Origin: Actinomadura parmotrematis
GTDB lineage: Bacteria; Actinomycetota; Actinomycetes; Streptosporangiales; Streptosporangiaceae
DNA: 64,000 nucleotides
Direction of reading: 5' to 3'
Assembly: GCF_019458805.1 (NCBI RefSeq)
Contig: NZ_JAIBOA010000016.1
Location: forward strand, 1 to 64,000
Of the stretch, positions 60,031 to 64,000 are shown one piece after another (the stretch's first letter is position 1; every line of letters begins with the position of its first letter). The notes under the pieces are model-generated. The model saw only the letters and a list, made by a program, of their open reading frames with translations. It did no database searches and was not told where the DNA came from. The position numbers and the translations under genes are program-made.

Positions 60031-61293
60031 ATGCCCGACGCAGCCGCCTCCGCCGCGCCCGACCCGACCGCCGCCCCCGGGACCGCCTGGCCCGAGCTGC
60101 CGCCGGGCCGGTACGGGCCGCCGTCCCCGGCGTTCGCCGAGCGGCTCGCCGCCGCCCCGGTCGCCCCGATCACGCTGCCGAGCGGCGACCGCGTCCGCGC
60201 CATCGCCCGGTACGCCGACATCCGGACGATCATGGCGCACCCGGCGGCCAGCCGGAACCTGCGCTACCCGGGCGCGCCGCGCGTCACCGCCGGGCTCGGC
60301 ATCGAGGACGACCCGTCGTCGATCCTCAACATGGACGCCCCCGACCACACCCGCCTGCGGCGGATCCTGTCGGGCACCTTCACGCCCCGCCAGATCGCCG
60401 GGTGGCGCCCCCGCGTCCGCGAGATCGCGGCGGGCCTGGCGGACGGGCTGCGGGCGGAGGCCGGCCCCGTCGACCTGGTGGAGGAGTTCGCGTTCCCGCT
60501 GCCGAGCGTCGTCATCTGCGAGCTGCTCGGCGTCCCGCCCGGCGACCAGGCCCGGTTCCGGCACTGGACGGGCCTGTTCCTGTCGACCGCCGGGGCCTCC
60601 GCCGACGACCGGGTGACCGCCGCGCTGGAGCTCGCCGCCTACGCGGGCGAGCTCGTCGCCGCGCACCGCGCGCGCCCGGGCGGCGACCTCATCGACGTCC
60701 TGGTGCAGGCCCGCGACGAGGGCGACCGCCTCAGCGAGGACGAGCTCGTCGCGCTGGTGTTCGGGCTGGTCCTGGCCGGGCACGAGACGACCGCCGCGCA
60801 GATCTCGCGCGGCGTCCTGCGGCTCCTGTCGCACCCCGAACGCTGGGCGGCGCTCGCCGCCGACCCCGCGCTGGTGCCCGCGACCGTCGAGGAGATCCTG
60901 CGCTACGACGGGCCCGGCGGCATCGGGCTGCTGCGCCGCATGACCGAGCGCGTCGAGCTGAGCGGCGGGACCGTCGAGGCGGGCGAGGCGGTGTTCCTGC
61001 TGCTGCCGGCCGGCAACCTCGACCCCGAGGCGTTCCCGAACGCCGCGGAGTTCGACCCGGCCCGCTTCGCCGGGGACGCGCCGCCCTCGCCGCACCTGGC
61101 GTTCGGGCACGGCCCGCACTACTGCCTCGGCGCCAACCTCGCCCGGATGGAGTTGCAGGAGGCGTTCTCCGCCCTGGCCGAGCGGACGCCGGGGCTGCGG
61201 CTCGCCGACGCGCCCGAGGGCGTCGCGTGGGTGGACCAGGCGATCGTGCAGCGGCCCGCCGCGCTGCCCGTGCTAGCAGGAGAGGACGCGTGA
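60031..61293 (+). CDS. Cytochrome P450, canonical type, coupled to a methyltransferase
   Basis: A 420-residue soluble P450. The I-helix carries the standard LAGHETTAAQ, the ExxR is EEILRYDG (Glu-Ile-Leu-Arg) and the haem Cys lies in FGHGPHYCLGANLAR. It should act as a monooxygenase. GGGAAAGGA precedes the ATG. The following methyltransferase gene starts within its stop (GTGA), so the two are translationally coupled. Hydroxylation followed by O-methylation of one metabolite is a natural reading. No biosynthetic core gene is adjacent. Confidence 0.94.
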   Translation: MPDAAASAAPDPTAAPGTAWPELPPGRYGPPSPAFAERLAAAPVAPITLPSGDRVRAIARYADIRTIMAHPAASRNLRYPGAPRVTAGLGIEDDPSSILNMDAPDHTRLRRILSGTFTPRQIAGWRPRVREIAAGLADGLRAEAGPVDLVEEFAFPLPSVVICELLGVPPGDQARFRHWTGLFLSTAGASADDRVTAALELAAYAGELVAAHRARPGGDLIDVLVQARDEGDRLSEDELVALVFGLVLAGHETTAAQISRGVLRLLSHPERWAALAADPALVPATVEEILRYDGPGGIGLLRRMTERVELSGGTVEAGEAVFLLLPAGNLDPEAFPNAAEFDPARFAGDAPPSPHLAFGHGPHYCLGANLARMELQEAFSALAERTPGLRLADAPEGVAWVDQAIVQRPAALPVLAGEDA

Positions 61294-62081
61294 CGCCCGC
61301 CGGCGTCGACGCCACCGTCCCCAACGTCGCGCGCATCTACGACTACCTGCTGGGCGGCAAGGACAACTTCGAGGTCGACCGGAAGGCCGCCGAGGCGCTG
61401 CTCGCCGCCGCGCCCGAGGCGGCCGTCACCGCCCGCGCGAACCGGGCGTTCCTCGGCCGCGCGGTGCGCGCCCTGGCCGCCGGGGGCGTCCGCCAGTTCC
61501 TGGACGTCGGCGCGGGACTGCCGACCCGGGCCAACGTGCACGAGGTCGCCCGGCGGGTGGCGCCGGACGCCCGCACCGTCTACGTCGACCACGACCCCGT
61601 CGTCGTCGCGCACGGCCGCGCGCTGCTGTCGGAGGCGCCCGGCGTCGCGGTCGTCCACGGGGACCTGTACCGGCCGGAGGAGATCCGCGCCGATCCGGTG
61701 GTGCAGCGGCTGATCGACCCGGCCGAGCCGGTCGCGGTCCTGATGCTGGCGGTGCTGCACTTCGTGCCGGACGCCGCCGACCCGGCGGGCCTGGTCCGCC
61801 GCCTCACCGGCGGCCTCGCGCCCGGCAGCGCCCTCGTCCTCAGCCACGCGACGAGCGCCCGGACCCGCGAGGACGCGGTCGCCACCGCCAAGTCGGTCTA
61901 CACGAGCGCCGCCTCGTCGATCGAGCTGCGCTCGCCCGCCGAGATCGCCCGGCTGTTCGGCGCCTTCGAGCCGACGGAGCCCGGCGTCGTCTACGCCCCC
62001 GAGTGGCGCCCCGACGACGGCGAGGCCGTCGTCCAGGACTCCTTCCTCATCGCGGGCGTCGGCCTCCTGCCCGGCGCGTGA
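61290..62081 (+). CDS. DUF574-family SAM-dependent methyltransferase
   Basis: A 263-residue member of the actinobacterial DUF574 methyltransferase family. The hallmark N-terminus PNVARIYDYLLGGKDNFEVDR is present, then the SAM-binding FLDVGAGLPTRANVHEVAR, the acidic strand VYVDHDPVVVAHGR and LMLAVLHFVPD. Family members are abundant in actinomycetes but few have known substrates. The GTG start overlaps the P450 stop by four bases. Its 3' end overlaps the convergent MauE-fusion gene by 35 bases, an unusually long convergent overlap. Confidence 0.9.
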   Translation: MTPAGVDATVPNVARIYDYLLGGKDNFEVDRKAAEALLAAAPEAAVTARANRAFLGRAVRALAAGGVRQFLDVGAGLPTRANVHEVARRVAPDARTVYVDHDPVVVAHGRALLSEAPGVAVVHGDLYRPEEIRADPVVQRLIDPAEPVAVLMLAVLHFVPDAADPAGLVRRLTGGLAPGSALVLSHATSARTREDAVATAKSVYTSAASSIELRSPAEIARLFGAFEPTEPGVVYAPEWRPDDGEAVVQDSFLIAGVGLLPGA

Positions 62082-62928
62082 CGGCCGCGCGCTCCAGCAG
62101 CGCGGCGAGGGCCTCGGGCCGGTCGGCGCCGCCCGCCGCCAGCACCGTCCCGGCGGCGTCGGTGACGACGGCGTACGGCGGCCACGGGATGCCGTTGGCG
62201 TCGTAGACGTCCGGGTCGTGCACCACCGGCAGGCCGGCCGCGCCGTGCTCGGCGAGGTGGGCGCGGACGGCGCCGGCGTCGTCGCCGGAGACGGCCACGA
62301 CGCGCAGGCGGGACGCGGCCCCGGCGAACTCGGGGAGCATCGCCGTGCACAGCCCGCAGCCGGGGGAGACGAGCGCGTACAGCGTCGGGCCGTCCGAGGC
62401 GGCGCCGCCCGCCAGGACGAACCGGCCGCCCGGACCCGGGCCGCTCGCCTCGCCGCCCCGGCCGGGCGGCAGCGACAGCGCGCCGATGACCAGCAGATAT
62501 CCAGCCGACAGGGCGAGCGTGCCCGCCGGCAGCGGCGCCGGGCCCGCGACGACGGCGGCGACGGCCAGGGCCAGCAGCAGCCCCGTCCGCGCGATCGACA
62601 GCGGCCCGACCAGGGCGCGCCCGCCGAAGCATCCGCAGTCCACCCGCAGGCCGCGCGCCAGCACCGACGCCATGGCCGCCAGGAACACCGCGAACAGGCC
62701 CGCCGCCGCCAGCGCGCCCCAGCGGCGGGTGCCCGGCGGGACCAGCAGGACGGCGGCGGCCGCCTCGGTGGCGAGCGTCGCGGCGGCGCAGGCGCGCGTC
62801 CAGCGCGCCGGGACGATCCGGTAGCCGCCGATCGCGGCGGCGAAGCCCGGCACGTCCCGGGCCTTGGCGAGCGCGGCGGCGGCGAGCACCGCCGCCGTCG
62901 CCGGGCCGCCGGCGGCGAGCGCGTCCAT
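62047..62928 (-). CDS. MauE/DoxX-like membrane protein fused to a thioredoxin-like domain
   Basis: A 293-residue fusion. The first half has four membrane segments and the MauE-type DCGCFGG motif near residue 105. The second half is a TlpA/MauD-like thioredoxin domain with a C-x2-C pair in SPGCGLCTAMLP, followed by PWPPYAVVTD with a cis-Pro-like position. MauE and MauD are separate proteins in methylamine dehydrogenase maturation. Here they are joined, which suggests a self-contained route for electrons across the membrane to make or reduce disulfides. The ATG shares one base with the ABC transporter stop (TGATG), so the two are coupled. Confidence 0.83.
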   Translation of the reverse strand: MDALAAGGPATAAVLAAAALAKARDVPGFAAAIGGYRIVPARWTRACAAATLATEAAAAVLLVPPGTRRWGALAAAGLFAVFLAAMASVLARGLRVDCGCFGGRALVGPLSIARTGLLLALAVAAVVAGPAPLPAGTLALSAGYLLVIGALSLPPGRGGEASGPGPGGRFVLAGGAASDGPTLYALVSPGCGLCTAMLPEFAGAASRLRVVAVSGDDAGAVRAHLAEHGAAGLPVVHDPDVYDANGIPWPPYAVVTDAAGTVLAAGGADRPEALAALLERAAVTRRAGGRRPR

Positions 62929-64000
62929 CACGGCACCTCCTGCCCGGCGACGCGGTAGGCCGCCGCCTGCAGCCCGTACAGGTCGGCGTACAGGCCGCCG
63001 CGGTCCATCAGCCCCTCGTGGGTGCCCTGCTCGACGACGCGGCCGCCGTCCAGCACGTAGATGCGGTCGGCGAAGCGGACGCTGGCCAGCCGGTGGGTGA
63101 TGAGCACGACGGTGCGGCCCGCCGCGTGCGCGCGGATCCGCTCGAACAGGGCGTGCTCGGCGCGGGCGTCGAGCGCCGAGGTGGGCTCGTCGAAGATGAC
63201 CAGCGCGGCGTCCCGGTAGAAGCCGCGCGCCGCCGCGATGCGCTGCCACTGGCCGCCCGACAGGTCGTGGCCGCCCTCGAAGCGGCGGTCCAGCAGCGCG
63301 TCGTAGCCGTCCGCGAGCCCGGCCAGCACCTGGTCGGCGCCCGCCGCCGCCGCGGCCTCGGCGAGCCGCTCCTCGTCGGCGCCGGCGCCCATGACGATGT
63401 TCTCCCGGACGGTGAGCGGCCACCGGGTGTGGTCCTGGGCGATCACCGAGACGCGGCGCCGTACCGTCTCGCCGTCGAAGCGGGCGAGGTCGGCGCCGTC
63501 CCAGGTCACCGTGCCGGCGTCGGGCCGGTACAGGCCGGCCAGCAGCTTGGCGAGGGTGGTCTTGCCCGAGCCGTTCTCGCCGACCAGCGCGATCACCTCG
63601 CCGCGCTCGGCGTGCACGCTCACCCCGTCCAGGGCCCGCCGGTCCGCGCCGGGGTAGGCGAAGGCGACGCCGTCGGCGGCGAGCCGCCGGAACCCCGCGC
63701 GCGGCGCGGGCGGGCGCGGCGCCTCGGTGCGCGCCGCGCCGAGGTCGAGGAACGCCAGGTAGTCGGCGAAGTACAGGCCCGCCTCGTACAGCCGGTTCAC
63801 CGCGACGACGAGGGCGGTGAGCGAGGACTGCCCGGCGCGGACCGCCAGCACGGCCGCGCCCGCGACGCCGAGCGGGACGACCCCGGCCGACAGCAGGCCG
63901 CCGAGCGCGAGGTAGACCAGCAGGGTCGCGGCGCCGGTGAGGGCGTCGCCGGCGCCCTTGGCGGCGGCCTGCCGCCGCGCCACCCGCAGCTGCGTCCGCC
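62928..64000 (-). CDS. ABC transporter, fused membrane and ATP-binding domains (5' end outside window)
   Basis: Only the C-terminal 357 residues or so are in the window; the frame stays open to its edge. The visible part holds the last membrane helices and a complete nucleotide-binding domain: Walker A GENGSGKTT, Q-loop in VIAQDH, signature LSGGQ, Walker B ALVIFDEPTSALD and the His switch in LITHRLASVRF. This fits a type IV exporter half-transporter. It is coupled to the MauE-thioredoxin fusion. Such pairs occur in peptide-maturation and export loci, but the deciding genes would lie beyond the window. Confidence 0.9.
   Translation of the reverse strand, partial: RTQLRVARRQAAAKGAGDALTGAATLLVYLALGGLLSAGVVPLGVAGAAVLAVRAGQSSLTALVVAVNRLYEAGLYFADYLAFLDLGAARTEAPRPPAPRAGFRRLAADGVAFAYPGADRRALDGVSVHAERGEVIALVGENGSGKTTLAKLLAGLYRPDAGTVTWDGADLARFDGETVRRRVSVIAQDHTRWPLTVRENIVMGAGADEERLAEAAAAAGADQVLAGLADGYDALLDRRFEGGHDLSGGQWQRIAAARGFYRDAALVIFDEPTSALDARAEHALFERIRAHAAGRTVVLITHRLASVRFADRIYVLDGGRVVEQGTHEGLMDRGGLYADLYGLQAAAYRVAGQEVP

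Noticed and set aside
1..64000. CRISPR arrays, insertion sequences, prophage or integrated-element ends
   Set aside because: No regularly spaced repeats, transposase, integrase or tRNA-borne attachment site was seen on either strand.

Overview
This window comes from a chromosome of a very high-GC, gene-dense actinomycete. The protein styles fit the Actinomadura/Thermomonosporaceae neighbourhood: a DUF574-type methyltransferase, a mycothiol-type maleylpyruvate isomerase fold protein, an F420-type luciferase-like oxidoreductase, DUF1707 and PASTA proteins, and large LuxR ATPases. The genus is an inference. No rRNA, tRNA, CRISPR array, transposase or phage gene was found. No gene-free stretch exceeds about 270 bases.

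Layout. 14-6150: an APH-type kinase, a sulfite-oxidase-fold protein, a maleylpyruvate-isomerase-fold protein, a lipoprotein, a lipid kinase, a degenerate esterase and an amidohydrolase. 6155-10090: a zinc-type CDF exporter with its SmtB/ArsR sensor, a secreted DUF6777-like protein and a divergent membrane Ser/Thr kinase. 10119-17548: five genes joined by four-base stop/start overlaps (SWIM, DUF5691, MoxR ATPase, DUF5682, VWA). 17602-23160: glucose-6-phosphate dehydrogenase, M50 protease, secreted CocE hydrolase and carotenoid oxygenase. 23285-26909: two tandem paralogues with a sigma-factor-like N-terminus, one membrane segment and a tryptophan-rich exported domain. 27056-35495: CoA-transferase, secreted lipase, a nitrilase/PLP-decarboxylase pair, a secreted protein, acyl-CoA dehydrogenase, an expansin-like protein and an unknown.

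35492-42023 may be the most unusual region. A cytochrome P450, a cyclooxygenase-like haem protein, a large alpha/beta hydrolase and a WXG100-like mini-protein run on the minus strand, and a fatty-acid desaturase is divergent from them. The P450 has Asn where the two other P450s of the window have the I-helix Thr. Asn at this site is known in hydroperoxide-rearranging P450s. The set looks like a bacterial, split version of fungal oxylipin (Ppo) synthases, with a desaturase to supply unsaturated acyl chains.

42020-49826: DUF1707 protein, YdeP/FdhF-type molybdoenzyme and two tandem 778-residue ATPase-LuxR regulators. 49929-56199: an accessory catabolic-looking cluster (F420-type oxidoreductase, PhyH dioxygenase, phosphotriesterase-like protein, P450, HtrA protease, second phosphotriesterase-like protein) with TetR-style palindromes at two promoters. 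56356-64000: Sel1 protein, Bcr/CflA transporter, nitroreductase, PASTA protein, P450 coupled to a DUF574 methyltransferase, and a MauE-thioredoxin fusion coupled to an ABC transporter that runs off the window.
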